NCBI RefSeq assembly: GCF_020921035.1
Contig: NC_063150.1
Location: forward strand, 8,618,001 to 8,682,000
Length of the DNA: 64,000 bases
Source: Rhodamnia argentea
Taxonomy: Eukaryota; Streptophyta; Magnoliopsida; Myrtales; Myrtaceae
Direction of reading: 5' to 3'
Part shown: piece after piece, positions 24,067 through 35,897 of the stretch
How the letters are laid out: the number at the start of each line of letters is the position of its first letter
Numbering within the stretch: position 1 is the first letter of the stretch
Notes under the pieces: model-generated
Seen by the model: the letters and a program-made list of their open reading frames with translations, nothing else
The model's database searches: none
What the model was told of the DNA's origin: nothing
Made by a program: the position numbers and the translations under genes

Positions 24067-25830
24067 TCAGCGCCTTATCCTGAAGGACCGTAAAGTCGAG
24101 CTAAATGTGAGGAAAAGTTCATTAATGGCAAATCCAAGGGCACGACATTGGACCGGATAGGGCAAATGGGCCAGAAAAGCAAGGAGAGCTTTGATCTCAT
24201 CCTCGATCGACGCTTGGTTACATATGTAGGCATATCCTCCTCCTAGTAAGTCATGCGGGCGTGACCATTTGCCGCGAAGGTATGAGTAGTCGCAGCGAAG
24301 AGTATTCGATGGGCCGCCCGAGGCACTCACCATGTTCATGTGAACAACCCACGATTTGTTGGGTAAGTCATCCGTGCGGCCATCAGAAGCCGGTGAATCA
24401 TCCGGGAAGAAAATCGGATCAATAATTACATCAAGCAAGAATGCGGGGAGTACTCACTTTCATTATCAGATTGCTTATAACAACAGAGGGTTTACCTTCA
24501 TCAATTGGTTGTTCAAGTATAATGCTCGGAATAATGAAAGAAGCGGGTCTTCTTAGAGGATGCAGTAAGCCCAATGAGTGTCGACGGACTTTCGAGAGAA
24601 CGTCCATTGCACCGGTTGAGAACAAAGAGGAGCGATAGGAGAGCCACCACTTGTCGAAAAATGAGGTGCTACAAGGATGGTCAGAGAAGCGGACAAATAC
24701 AAAGCGCCCGAGAGCGGCATGAACAACTTCGATATGGCCCATCATGTCGAGTTACCTCTTTCTTGCGGCCGAGAAAGGGAAATTCATGGAATACACCACC
24801 GGCATTGGGATCCCCCGAGTAAGCCCGAATCGGCGAGCACAATAATGAGGATTATAAATCTCAAGTCTCGATGAGAATTTGCCCCCACCGGACAAATTCA
24901 TAGCTAAGTCACCAGGGCTAACACGCTCATCCGAAAAAGACAAGAATCGGGATCTCGGACCTTGGAAGAGCTATAGATATCATTATCGACGTGCAGCCTG
25001 GAGAAATCAAAACCGGTGAGAGACAACGGTTCGGTAAGGAAGTCATCGAAAGCGGTAAGATTGTCAGGGGCACGGCGAAGGGCCCGATTGAACGCCAAGG
25101 GTACATCACCCCTTTTCGAGGATTCGATCGTCGAAGTGAGCGCTTGATCAAAAAACATATGAGGAAAGTACACTCGGACCCAATGGTGTAGAATCCATAA
25201 AGGACCCGAAAAGGAGGCGGGATGATTATCCATCAGCGAAGATTGAGCATCCGACAATCCCCGATATAATGCAGCCAGGAACATTCGGCCTAGGCCAACA
25301 TCAACACCACATGCCGGTTCATAGGCCATATCAAGAAATTCTGAGGAAATTCGACATGTGGGGAGACAAAAGACATATTTGCAAAGCCAACATAAAATGA
25401 AGGCTGTATGTTCCTCGAGAAGAATGGGTCCCGAAGGTTTAGCATGGCGATCCATGAATTCGCCATATGGCGAGTCAAGGCAGTAGGACATATCAAGGGA
25501 AAATTGGTCGTCCGGAGGTTGAGGGTCACCATCGATAAATGAAGAAAATCTATAGTTACTCGACGACCAAGCAGAGGCCGAGATAATAGATTGCTCGAAG
25601 GGTAAGACTTCTTCAGAGAAGCGAGGAAAGCAATTAATCAGTAAAGAGGGAGGTGGCAAACTTGTGAAATGCGGACCCAAAATTATGTGACCATTGCTGG
25701 GTTGGTGATCCATGAAAGATAAGGAAAGTTCCCTTTTGGCCTCATTGTGAGAGAAGGCGTCGAAGCGCGACAAGCGGGAAGCTGCGCGAGTACTCATGTG
25801 AACTTGATAGCAGAGTTCATTTGGAGGCAA
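24067..25830 (-). pseudogene. Antisense plant-mobile-domain-like gene 2 of the retrotransposon, broken
   Basis: The main frame runs 25830-24904 (308 codons); related pieces continue in other frames at 24943-24752, 24745-24431 and 24438-24067. It shares blocks with the longer antisense ORF at 28488-26908: EEHTAFILCWLCKYVF versus EERTAFLLFRPSKYLF, SGPLWILHHWVRVYFP versus SGPLWILQSWIAFYFP, and YCARRFGLTRGIPMPVVY versus YCARRFGLRQAVPMPIPY. Compared with that ORF it appears to lack much of the N-terminal PMD core (the FPWGPMSVTLLD region). PMD proteins are plant proteins found both as host genes and inside transposons; some host members act in silencing and genome stability. This copy is degenerate. 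Confidence 0.65.
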
Positions 25831-25955
25831 TCATTATTTATAAGGGATTTTGAAGTAACCGACTCGGGGTTGTGATGGCGATTACTCGGACGTGGGCAAT
25901 TACATGGATCGTGGCGGAATGCAATACGGAAAATAAGGAGAAAGAAAGGGAAATT

Positions 25956-28772
25956 TTATTGACGAAAATCGGGATACAAAGCCGCCTTGATTCCCTCAAG
26001 CGGTTCACAGAGTAAACGTTCAAACTTCTTATTTTTATCTATGTACATATTCCTAGTATGACGTCGGTCTACTTCTACCTGCATAACCCGAGCGCAATCG
26101 GCTCGTTTCCTCTCTTCTAACGAAGCCGCGAGCGTTTTCGGTTGATCTTCTATAGAGGATCGACGAGAGAGTACTGTCGATCGCCGACTTCGAGTCTCCT
26201 CTAGTTCTCTCTCTATCACCAGCCTTTGTTGCTCCAGGGTAGCCTCCTTCTTATCTAAAGCAGCAAGCTCGTCGACAGCGGATTGAAGGGACTGTTCTCC
26301 TTGAGTTACAAGTTGCCTCGCCTCTTGGGTCTCGGAACCGGGAGAAAAGAGCCGATCGGGAAAGTTCGACAGAGCAAGCACCTTGTCCCGACACCGTCGA
26401 AAATGCATGAAGGGAGTAGGAAAGTGCTCCAAGAATGCTTTCGGCGGCGGACTAAGCCTTCGGGAAGCTTCGCCGATTTCCTCTTTGACCGACCACTCCA
26501 TCACGGATTGGATGTTTCGAATATTCGATGGGTTGTCAACAAAAGAGGCTACCCCTGAATGAACAAGGTCGAGGGAGCAAGATAACATGATTCCCGGTTT
26601 GCTGAAAATCTCTGAGTCGGGTGAGTCGCTTGATTCGTGCATACTCGGGTGATCTCAAGAACGAGAAGAGCTAGCTGGATGAGTTTGAACGTCTTCGATG
26701 GGCGACAGAAGAAGAGAAGCAGCAAGAAGATCCCAGATAATATTCGCAGGTGAAGGATCTTCGGGTGTTGAGGAACTTTCAGCTATCAAAGGAGCTTCGA
26801 CTATCGGGGTCGGGACAATAGCAAGGGTCATCGAAATAGGTTCCCCTTGAGGCTCAGTAGGCGAAGGAGCCGCGGGTGCAAACGGATCCTCAGCAATGGC
26901 AATATTGCTAGACACCCGCACGTGGTGGATCAAGATCTACCAAAGGATCTTCGGGACAAACGATTGAAGACGCTTCGACAGGCCGAGGGACTATCGGAGA
27001 TTCCACCGGAGATTTGCTCTTCTTCGCTATCATCTTTCGCCGTTTAAGAGAAGTGAGCGTCTCCTCATCGGCTCCGTCGTCAGAATCATCACCTAACGAC
27101 GAAAATAAAGTAAAATCACCTCGGGCCGATATCTGCGAAGACCGGGGAGAAAAAAGACCCACCGAAACGGTCGTCGGACGTTTGCGACCACCAATCGAAA
27201 GGGTTACGGTGGCACCCTTTTTCCCGGTTTTCTTCAAAGCGGGACCGAAGGGTTGTATCCGATCGCTCTGGAGGATGGATGAGATGGCATCTTCGAAAGG
27301 GCTTTCGAAGGCAAAGGACGTCCACCAGGTCGTAAACTCGGAAGTCACGCCAGGGCTGGAGCGAAGTATTGTTGGGATATCCCCCGAAAACCGCCGATGC
27401 ATCATGGTGGTAATTTCGGCACACGGAGTGAACGGCCCATCAATCTTGATGTTATAGATCTTCTTGTCCATCGATGGGAAATCCATGAGATAAGGGATGG
27501 GCATGGGTACTGCTTGTCGAAGGCCAAACCGCCTAGCGCAGTATTGGGGGGAATATGGTTCAAAACCGGGATAGAACCTTCCCTTGAGACATAGCCTGAT
27601 TGGAAGGTCCCGAGGAAAGAGGACAAAGGTCCAAAAATCACGGTGGTTGAACCGTTTTAAGGTTCGAGAGTTAAAACAAAAATCGAATTCACACGAACGG
27701 TAAGGAAAGAAATCTATTCGATCAGCCTCGAGAGATAGAAGTTGTCGAAGAAAGAACCGAAAAGGTCGAACATCACCGGGGACCTTCAAGGGAACAACTT
27801 GGAGTAGTCGTATGCCAAGCTTCAAGGGAACCATGTTGGGATTGAAGGAAGGGACGCTCTCAAACATGAAAGGGAAGTAAAATGCAATCCAAGATTGAAG
27901 AATCCAGAGCGGCCCCGACAATACACCATCCTCTTCGGAATTCGACATTAGCCGAGCGGCATAAGAAACGCTCCTATACGGAGATGCAAGAGCAAGAGGG
28001 CCAAGGGCAACTAGATTCCCTTTTGCTAGAAGAAGGGCGAGATCGTAATAGTCCTTGGACACTTTGAGTGTTGGGCTAAAGAATAGATATTTCGACGGCC
28101 GGAAAAGAAGGAAAGCTGTTCGTTCCTCGAGGGAAACATCCCCAGACGTTTTACTATGGGCATCGATGAACTTCCCATAAGCAAGAGAATCGTCAGAAAT
28201 GAGGCAATCCTTAGTTTTTCCTAGATTCTTGACCGAGGCCCCATAAGGAGAGAGACCAGCTATGGCGAAAGTATCTAGAAGGGTTACAGACATAGGACCC
28301 CACGGGAAGAAGAAGCAATTAGTGGAGTAGGACCAAAAGCTTGTAACGGACCCTAGCGGACCTCTATTCAAATCATGAGACAACATGCCGACCTCAAGTC
28401 TTTGTCCCGATTTGCGCTGTTTCCCGAAGGCCAACCGTTGGAGTATCCTCTTGAAGCCTTTTGAACCAAGTATAAGCCCTGTCATCAAATGACGGAAAAC
28501 TCCTAAATCGCTGAGCCGGCATGGACCAAATGTCCTTTAGCGAAGAAGCTTGAATGGGAAGTCTGCTCATCGGCTCGCATTGGAAAGCAAGACCGAAGAG
28601 ATGATGGAATATGGTGGTGATCATGGAGACTAGGCCCGAGAATGAGACCGGCGTGCTCTCGTCGAGAGTTCAACAACTTGAGAAAACAATGATCAGCGTC
28701 ATCACTATTAATGATCCCATCGAAGCGGGCGATGAGTTGGTGAGGAAGGAACTCGGGAGTTTCGGTCGCCAT
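25956..28772 (-). pseudogene. Antisense plant-mobile-domain gene 1 of the retrotransposon, with coiled-coil tail
   Basis: An initial frame runs 28772-28503 (start MATETPEFLPHQLIARF). A shifted frame of 526 codons (28488-26908) carries a PMD-like core with FFFPWGPMSVTLLDTFAIAG, then EERTAFLLFRPSKYLF, SGPLWILQSWIAFYFP and YCARRFGL. A basic, possibly nuclear-targeting patch (SLKRRKMIAKKSKS) follows. Pro/Ser-rich sequence is read at 26933-26655 and a Glu/Arg coiled coil at 26642-25956 (for example ALDKKEATLEQQRLVIEREL). PMD plus coiled coil is a known plant architecture, so these pieces were probably one gene now split by frameshifts or introns. Transcription would run from near the 3' LTR inward, opposite to gag-pol. 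Its role in the element is unknown. Confidence 0.7.
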
Positions 28773-29025
28773 GAAAGCTTGGAATGCTCGAGAGAAAAGG
28801 GTTTAGGGTTTAAGGGAAAAGCTGGCGATGAAGAAAGACGACAATTGGGAGCTTTTTTTAAGATCCTTAAAAGGCAAGGTGAAAAAGGGCCGGTGGACGG
28901 TACGAAGTCGAAAAGGTTGCGTTTCGGGAAAAGAGATCAAAAGGAGAGCTTAATCATCGTTTGTACAGTGGAGATCACCAAACCGGAGGAAGATATTTTA
29001 AAAGAGGTAAATCTTCGATTTACAT

Positions 29026-29041
29026 CTTTTAAGGGGGCATA
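29026..29041 (+). promoter_or_regulatory. Polypurine tract before the 3' LTR
   Basis: The run aagggggca lies directly upstream of the 3' LTR, where plus-strand DNA synthesis is primed in LTR retrotransposons. Confidence 0.6.
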
Positions 29042-29984
29042 TGTTGACACTCAAAATAAACCAAGAGAGACTCGTGACAAGCACGTGAGGAAGCGATAAT
29101 CGGCTACGGGAAGAAACACCGAAGCAAGGAACGTTTCAATCGAAAGGTGCCACGTGTCGGGATAAATTCCAGCGCCACTTCCTTCTAGAACAAGAAAAGC
29201 GCGGAGGGAGGCCACGATCAAAGCGGTTGGCGGTAATCCCCACGAGGTAAAAGAAAAGGCGCGAAGACTAGGAAACCGTCATTCCACGTGGCTTATGGAA
29301 AAAAGCAAAGCGTGGGGCCAAAGGAAGAAACCGCTCGGCGGTTACTAAAGAGCTTGCCTATAAATACATCGCAATAGCAAAGATACGGGGAGACAACAAA
29401 TCCAAAACACCTGCATTATCAAACTAGCTCTTAGCTCTTAACCTTTAGCCTTTAGCCTAGCCTAGCTGTAGCTTTGAGATTCCCGTCGTCGATTCAATTC
29501 CGGCGAGTATCATATCCAGAGTTAAGTGTCGTCGATTAGATTCCGGCGTACGCTCGTTAGGTTCGATCAGTCGATTAAATTCCGGTGTTGCACCCTTCAC
29601 CCATCCTGTCCAATACCGTCGATTCAATTCCAGTATTGTGTCCTATAATTCCCTGTCCAGTCTTGTCGATTGAATTCCAGCATTGTGTCCTACGATCCCT
29701 GTCGATTCAATTCCGGGGTCACGTCGAAGTCTCGTCAACATCTGTCACTATTGCGCATTGGGCCGTCGAAGTTGTCGAAAGCCCGTTTGTAACGCGCCTT
29801 CCTGTGTAAATCTATTGCATTTGACACTCTCTGTCCAAAACCGACCCGGAACTCCCTTTTGGAAAACGAACGGATTAAGTTCGATAAAAGATTCTCGCGC
29901 AAGCAACCTTCTTTGGGCCATAGTTAGTCCGGGCCTAGAACCCATAACCCGCAAAACCTTGTCGAAGGATTTTAACGCGCAACT
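29042..29984 (+). repeat. 3' LTR (943 bp)
   Basis: It matches the 5' LTR almost throughout, with scattered substitutions and a few 1-3 base indels. It keeps the TATA-like box (29359-29366) and the reiterated GTCGATT motif. The last base is T where the 5' LTR has A. Confidence 0.92.
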
Positions 29985-30647
29985 GAAACATATAAATCAA
30001 GGTGCACAAAGTCGCGAAATTTAAATTAGATAACGAATAAAATATAAAAGTTAACTTGTGATACTAATGTTTAGAAATCATTTGTGATTTGATGTTGCGA
30101 GCCACTACTATAGCTTAAGTAACATTCGAAGGACAAAAGAAGTAAGTCAAACTGATTTTGTCATATAGAGTTATGAACAAGATAAAAAATAAATAAAAAT
30201 GAACCCCTGTCGCAGACTCGCACTCGCAGGTACAAAAAAAGAAGTTGAACCGGTTCCGGTTCGGGGACTGATTTCCCGGGTCAAACCGTCCCGGTCCTCT
30301 CCGACCGTAGTCACCGGAGCGTCGCGACCACTCGCCTGATGGAGAAACTAAGCGTTGATGTCCCTGTCTGAAAGAATTGCAGAAGACAGCAGTCAAGCTT
30401 TACTAACAGCAACAGCAACAGGAGTGGAGGAGAGAATAAAGAGAGAAGCTTTGTGCTTTCAATGGCGATTTTCTAATGCTCAAAGGCAGAGCACCAAATA
30501 CTAAACAGAAAGGGAATCTCTGTTCTTCCATCAGACAGCTTCAATCCATCAAGCCTCCATTTTTGTGAGTAAAACATCGTCCCTTACCTCGGCACGTCTC
30601 CACCACTGTTTCCTTCTCAAAGCTTCTCCTTAGACTCGTGCTTTGCA
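29985..30647. other. Flank between the retrotransposon and CLAVATA2 copy B
   Basis: The first five bases (gaaac) are the right target duplication. Before the insertion this stretch continued directly from the 3' region of the GT47 gene; an aataaa-type string lies at about 30034-30039. The part after 30400 is the former 5' flank and leader of CLAVATA2 copy B. No other gene was seen. Confidence 0.5.
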
Positions 30648-32810
30648 ATGGTGACAAATTCGTCTCGACCCACAAGATTGTACGAGACGCTGCTCCTGCT
30701 GCTGAGCTTAAACCCTTGCGAGTCGCTTGACGTTGACCCGCAAGACGAGGCCTCGCTTTCGCTGTTCAGGTCTCGCGTGCAAGACCCGAGCCAGAGCTTG
30801 TCCACTTGGTTGGGGTCCAATTGCAGGAACTGGACAGGCATCACCTGCTCGAGCGACAGTGGCAAGGTACTTTCAGTAAACCTGACCAGTATGAACTTGT
30901 CTGGGGACATTCACCCAGCTTGTGCAATCTCTCTTTGCTCGAGTCCTTAGTTTTGGCGCAGAATAGTTTCATAGGAGCGATTCCACCGTGTGTTTCGGCT
31001 CCCTCTTTGGTCTCATGACCCTTGATCTCAGCCACAATAGGTTTGGTGGTGCTTTGCCTGACACAATCAGTAGGCTTGGTAATTTGAGGGAGCTCATTTT
31101 GTCTTGGAACCAAGATTGGGGGGCCTCATGCTGCCGTGGATCGGTCATTTCTCCGGCAAGTTGAAAAAGCTCAAGGCCAGTTTCAACTCTTTCCAAGGGG
31201 AAATTCCCGAGAGTTTGTTGTACTTGTAGTCCTTGAGGTACCTGAACTTCGAGAACAATGATTTCGGTGGTAACCTGAGGGATTTTCAGCAGTCTTTGGA
31301 GATTCTCGATCTTGGATCGAATTCTTTATCGGGTACTCTGCCCTGTTTTTCTGCCTGTCCTGGATCTCTCAGTGTTCTGAATTTAGCAGATATTTATATA
31401 GTGGGAGGAATTCCCACATGTATCGCTTCAGTTGAGGCCTTGACGCATCTAAACTTGTCACATAACCAGTTGAGCTACAAGATCTCTCCTAGACTTGTGT
31501 TCTCGGAGAAGATTCTTGTAGTGGACCTTAGCTTCAATGATTTGGCCGGTCCTCTCCCGAGTAGTATTGCAGAGGCGACTGAGAAAGGGCTCATACTCCT
31601 TGACCTGTCGCACAATCAGTTATCTGGTGAAACCCCGTCAAAGCTTACAGAGTTAAAGAGCTTGCAGGCGTTGTTTCTTTCACGTAATCTTCTCACTGGT
31701 GAGATTCCGTCACGGATTGGAAATTTGACCTACCTCCAAGTGATCGATCTCTCGAACAATGTGTTGTCAGGTGCCATTCTGTTGAATGTTGTTGGTTGTT
31801 TTCAGCTTCTTGCTCTGATACTTAATAACAACAATCTTACGGGAGTAATCCAACCAGAGCTTGATGCTTTAAGTGGTTTAAAGATTCTGGACATCAGCAA
31901 CAACAAAATCTCTGGGGAAATCCCACAAACTTTGGCCGGGTGGAAATCTCTGGAGATAGTGGATTTAAGCTCCAACAACCTCTCCGGGACATTGAACGCT
32001 GCGATAACCAAATGGTCAAACCTTAAGTATCTGTCCTTGGCTCGCAATAAGTTTAGTGGAAATCTCCCGAGCTGGGTATTCACATTCCAAGCAATGCGGA
32101 TGATGTATTGCTCAGGAAATAATTTCTCAGGCATCATACCAGACAGTAACTTCAACTTAAGTTTGTATTACAATAACAGAGATTTTGTTAGACAGCCAGG
32201 TAACATGTCATTAGTTTCCATGGCAACCGTTGGCATCAAAGCTCATGTGGTTGTTGCTGGTACCAATGAAGTGAGGCTCAACTATGATATTAGTGCAGCT
32301 GTTGGGATTGATCTATCTGGTAATATGCTCCATGGGGAAATTCCATCTGGACTATTTGGGCTGGAAGGCTTGGAGTACTTGAACATGTCCTACAATATTC
32401 TGACCGGTCGTCTTCCAGATTTAGAGAAAATGCGCAGTTAGGCCTTGGATTTGTCGCATAATTCTCTATCGGGTCAGATACCAGAAAATGTCTCTGGACT
32501 TGAAGATCTAACCGTGTTGGACTTATCGTACAACTGCTTTTCTGGATATATATCTAAGAAACAGGGATACTGGAGATTTCCAGGAGCATTTGCTGGGAAT
32601 CCAAACTTGTGTGTGGAGTCGTCGACTGGAGTTTGTGGCTGGGATAGTGTGCCAGTTGATCCTGGTAAGACATTTCAGGAAGAGATGGTTGAAGGGCCTA
32701 TTTCCCTGTCGGTGTTCTTGCTAAGTGCTGCCATCACTTTCTACTTCGGTATTGTATCTCTATTTTGTTTGGCTCGCGCTGGAAGATACATTCTTGAAAC
32801 CGAGCTTTAA
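30648..32810 (+). pseudogene. CLAVATA2-like receptor pseudogene (copy B)
   Basis: The sequence runs from an ATG with signal-peptide-like start (MVTNSSRPTRLYETLLLLLS) to a TAA after RYILETEL. It covers a full-length CLV2 layout: N-terminal cap NCRNWTGITC, LRRs, island, more LRRs, Cys cap, transmembrane helix and short tail. At least five lesions break it. They are a 1-nt deletion near 30916, a 2-nt gain (extra GT) near 30990, a 1-nt deletion near 31117, a TAG at 31227-31229 where a Lys codon is expected, and a TAG at 32439-32441 created by a 3-nt deletion relative to copy A. The rest is very similar to copy A. The lesions scatter through the gene, so it is a decayed duplicate rather than a sequencing slip. 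Confidence 0.9.
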
Positions 32811-33811
32811 TCTAGTCTAAGAGAATGAACCTCGGCGTGTATATTCTTTCTCTTTAATGACAATTCGGCCTGAGTTTTCTCCTCAGAACTCTTTGCTCGA
32901 AATATTATTGTTCAACTAGAGTATATGCTTACAGTATCTCGCTCATTGAATACCAGTGGTTTGTATACCCAAACTTAGAGTTCGGTCAATGTGGAGTAAG
33001 CATTTGACTCCTTTTACTTAGGCGGCTAAATTTGTACTGGAATAGGGATTTGATAGCTTTTAGTTTGCCTGCTGGACGCTATCTGCATCCTCTCCTCTCT
33101 TTTAGAGTTCACTCTCAGTCGAAAATTGTCTAATTGACGATTTGAATACCTATGCAGCATTCTTTTGATGGCTGGACGTAGTATGGTTGCTAATAAATTC
33201 AGATAGATGTTGTCCTGGCTTGTTCAATAAACCATCTCCAGTTACAAATGAACAGGCCACACTAACACTGTCAGTTTTAAGCATTTTCAATTTTAAGGTG
33301 GGAATTCTTCTACTAAATGCAAGAGTAAGCACAAGATTCTTTTGTTTGATAAAACGTAAATTGATGTGAGATTCGAGATCCCATAAATTGGTAGGTGGCT
33401 TTGTTACAAAATTCAACAGGTCCAGTATTTTGAGGGAACACCAACAACCTAGACACACAGATACACTGATGCCGGCATTTAGATGGCTGCGAGCAAGACA
33501 AACACAAGCATACTCGCTTGGGCTTGCACACCTGTTCGTGCATTGTCGAGAGAGAGTCGAGAGAGACTGAAAATGGCAACGACTTTAATGAAATATTTAC
33601 CGTTAGCTATCGGTTCTATACAAAACAAATTAACCAGAGTCAGATATATCTATGCAATTATCAACAGAAATATGCCGCTGCAGGAAGATTACTCTTCAGT
33701 CTTCTCCTACATGGCACCGTTGTTCTGGATGTAGCTGTCGAGAAAAATTAAGTGTTCCTCAAACCCAAGATCCTCAAAGATATTCTGCATTAAAGAAGAA
33801 AACAATTATCA
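32811..33811. other. Intergenic, 3' region of pseudogene pair B
   Basis: This is the counterpart of 1569-2554 in copy A, alignable almost base for base with small indels. No independent gene was seen. Confidence 0.6.
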
Positions 33812-35759
33812 TCAGAATGAGTCGTCATTGCCAATCGCTCTATCGAAGTTAAACTGACCGACCAAATCTGGAGAAGAGCTCCGGCCACCAAATCAACTAA
33901 CCTGATCGAGCATAGCCTCGTTACCATATATACTTGGCAGTTCTCAGCAATGGGATAATGGTTGTTCAGGTAACAGAATTCTGCGCAGGATTCATTCGCT
34001 CTAGCTTCGATGGTGCCTAAGGCTACAGGCACATCCGGCTCAGAAGCAGCAGGATAAGACGGGCATTGAGCCGATTCATTCACTTGCTGTTTGCGACTGT
34101 ACTTCTTGAGAAATGGGTTCGGTTGCTGCAACAGCGTACACAGTTGTGGTTGGAGACCCATTTGGTACCTTGGGTGCGCCTCATTATCTGGGAACTCAAG
34201 CTTGGGCATGCTCATACAACTTGTGCACTGTGCGATGCTCATAGCTCCTGATGGATATTGAGCTGAAGCAACACAATTTGGGAGACCACCGCACCCAATT
34301 AGTGGCGATGATGGTGGAGTGAGATTAGCGAAGCCAGGACCTATCTTGTTGGAGGTCCTGCTGTACTTCTGCAAGTTAACAAGCTTGATTCATTAAGCAT
34401 TTCTCACGGAAGTTCTAGGAATAAATGCAAATTGTTAAAGCACTGATATGTTTTTCCCAGATTTGCTCCTGATCTTTCTGAATGAGACCGAATTGGGAAC
34501 TCTTACCTGAAGGTGGCTGGAGACATGTTGCCTAGTGAGATGAGGAAGACTCGTCATTTTCCTCATAATTTGTTGTATCTTCTTGGGTTTGGCATCTGCA
34601 TCGCGGGTCATATGGAAAACACATACAGTCAGGTCAGCCATTATCTCACTAAGAAAAGGAGACAGGTTCATGAGCACATCACGTACTATCGTCTCCAAGA
34701 CTATTGACGGCCATGATAAACATCTGGTTGAGCTCAGGTGTCCAAACAATGCGGGTTTCTTCGCCCCGCTTTTAGTCTGGCCTTGATCAACTTCATCTTC
34801 CCTGCTCCTTTTCAAGCTTTTAGAATTCTCTTCCTCATTCTCTGCCTGAGAGTGGGTATTGTTAGATGACGATGTGGTCCGAAGGTGCGGCATCTCCAAT
34901 TCTTTAGTAGAATTGTTCCTTGACGATGGGTTGCTCCGAAAAACATGTTGCCATAGAATCTTGAGAGTGTCAATTCGAATCGGCTTCACTAGAAAGTCGC
35001 ATGCCCCGCCTTTCACTCCTTTCACCACAGTGTCCTTTTCGTGGTCGCTTGAGAACACTGGCAAATTCAAACAAAAACGTGGATGTGTCAGTCACATTGC
35101 ATTCCACAAAATATATGATTCCGGCTTGTATTAATTGACAGATAAAAACTTACGGACTACAGGCAAGGTTATGTCCATGTTAGCCATCTCGGCGAGAAGC
35201 TGAAAGTCCATCCATACCAGGCACGTGAACATCTGTCAAGACGATATCGAACCCGCCCCTATTCTCTCAAATCAACGCCAGCACCTCCTCTCCTCGCTGG
35301 CACTTGGTCACTGCAAAAATACATCATACGTATCACATATGCAGATCCTTGACGAACTATGTTCACAAGGGGCACCCCAGAATCAAACTTGGCGACTTGA
35401 ACATTAACCCCAGATCAAGGAAGCATGAAACTAACTTTTTCGACTACTTCGAGTACAAAAGCGAGTTCTCTCTTCTGCAGTTCAGTCGCCATGATTAATT
35501 ATAAGTTTTGCAACAGCGGATCGACTCAGAAAACAACATAACAACACAAGTTGTTGCAGAGGCGAAGTTGAAGTAAGAAGAGAGGAACCCAAAGCAGTGC
35601 AGTGAAGTTACCTTGGTACGAACAATCACGAAGCATCTTCTCCAGAAGGTGGAGACAAGTGACATCATCGTCAACCACAAGAACCCTTAAACCCTTCGGG
35701 AATTGATTATCATCCTCGCTCGAAACATTACCATTCTCGTTGTGGGTCACCCCTTCCAT
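33812..35759 (-). pseudogene. Type-B response regulator pseudogene (copy B)
   Basis: It is a clear duplicate of the gene at 2555-4750, with the same exon order from [14 protein letters not shown] onward. Disabling changes seen against copy A are a CGA to TGA nonsense in the receiver domain (35269-35267 on the minus strand), a 1-nt insertion in the codons after PGMDG (about 35204), and loss of one G in the first GARP codons (about 34752), which turns KKPRIVW into a shifted frame. The last large exon is also out of frame before the end and is shortened. Splice sites are mostly kept. The receiver Asp and Lys are still recognisable, but no functional protein is possible. Confidence 0.88.
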
Positions 35760-35897
35760 CGCTCTGTTTTTCTTCAGACTGCTCTGTTTTTTCCTGGGAC
35801 TGTCACTCTCTGTCTCGACTCTACTACTTCGGGTGATGAAAGGAAGTCAGGAACAGGGGAGAGACAGAGCTTGACACTAACTAACGACATTTATATC

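Larger units (their letters stand above)
14592..29984 (+). mobile_element. Tat-type Ty3/gypsy LTR retrotransposon with antisense extra genes, 15.4 kb
   Basis: Two near-identical LTRs bound the element. A 5-bp target duplication gaaac lies at 14587-14591 and 29985-29989. The LTR ends are the inverted pair TGTTG...CAACA, with the last base of the 3' LTR changed to T. Order on the plus strand is primer-binding site, gag, protease, reverse transcriptase, RNase H, a second RNase H of the kind found in Tat elements, and integrase. About 6.5 kb of antisense ORFs and a purine-rich tract follow, then the 3' LTR. Gag-pol has multiple stops and frameshifts, so the copy is not autonomous. The LTRs differ by only a few percent by eye, so insertion was fairly recent. 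It separates the GT47 gene from the second CLAVATA2 copy. Confidence 0.93.

Noticed and set aside
22490..28772. Antisense ORFs as an env-like gene
   Set aside because: Env-like genes of plant elements lie in sense after pol. These are antisense and match PMD/coiled-coil types instead.
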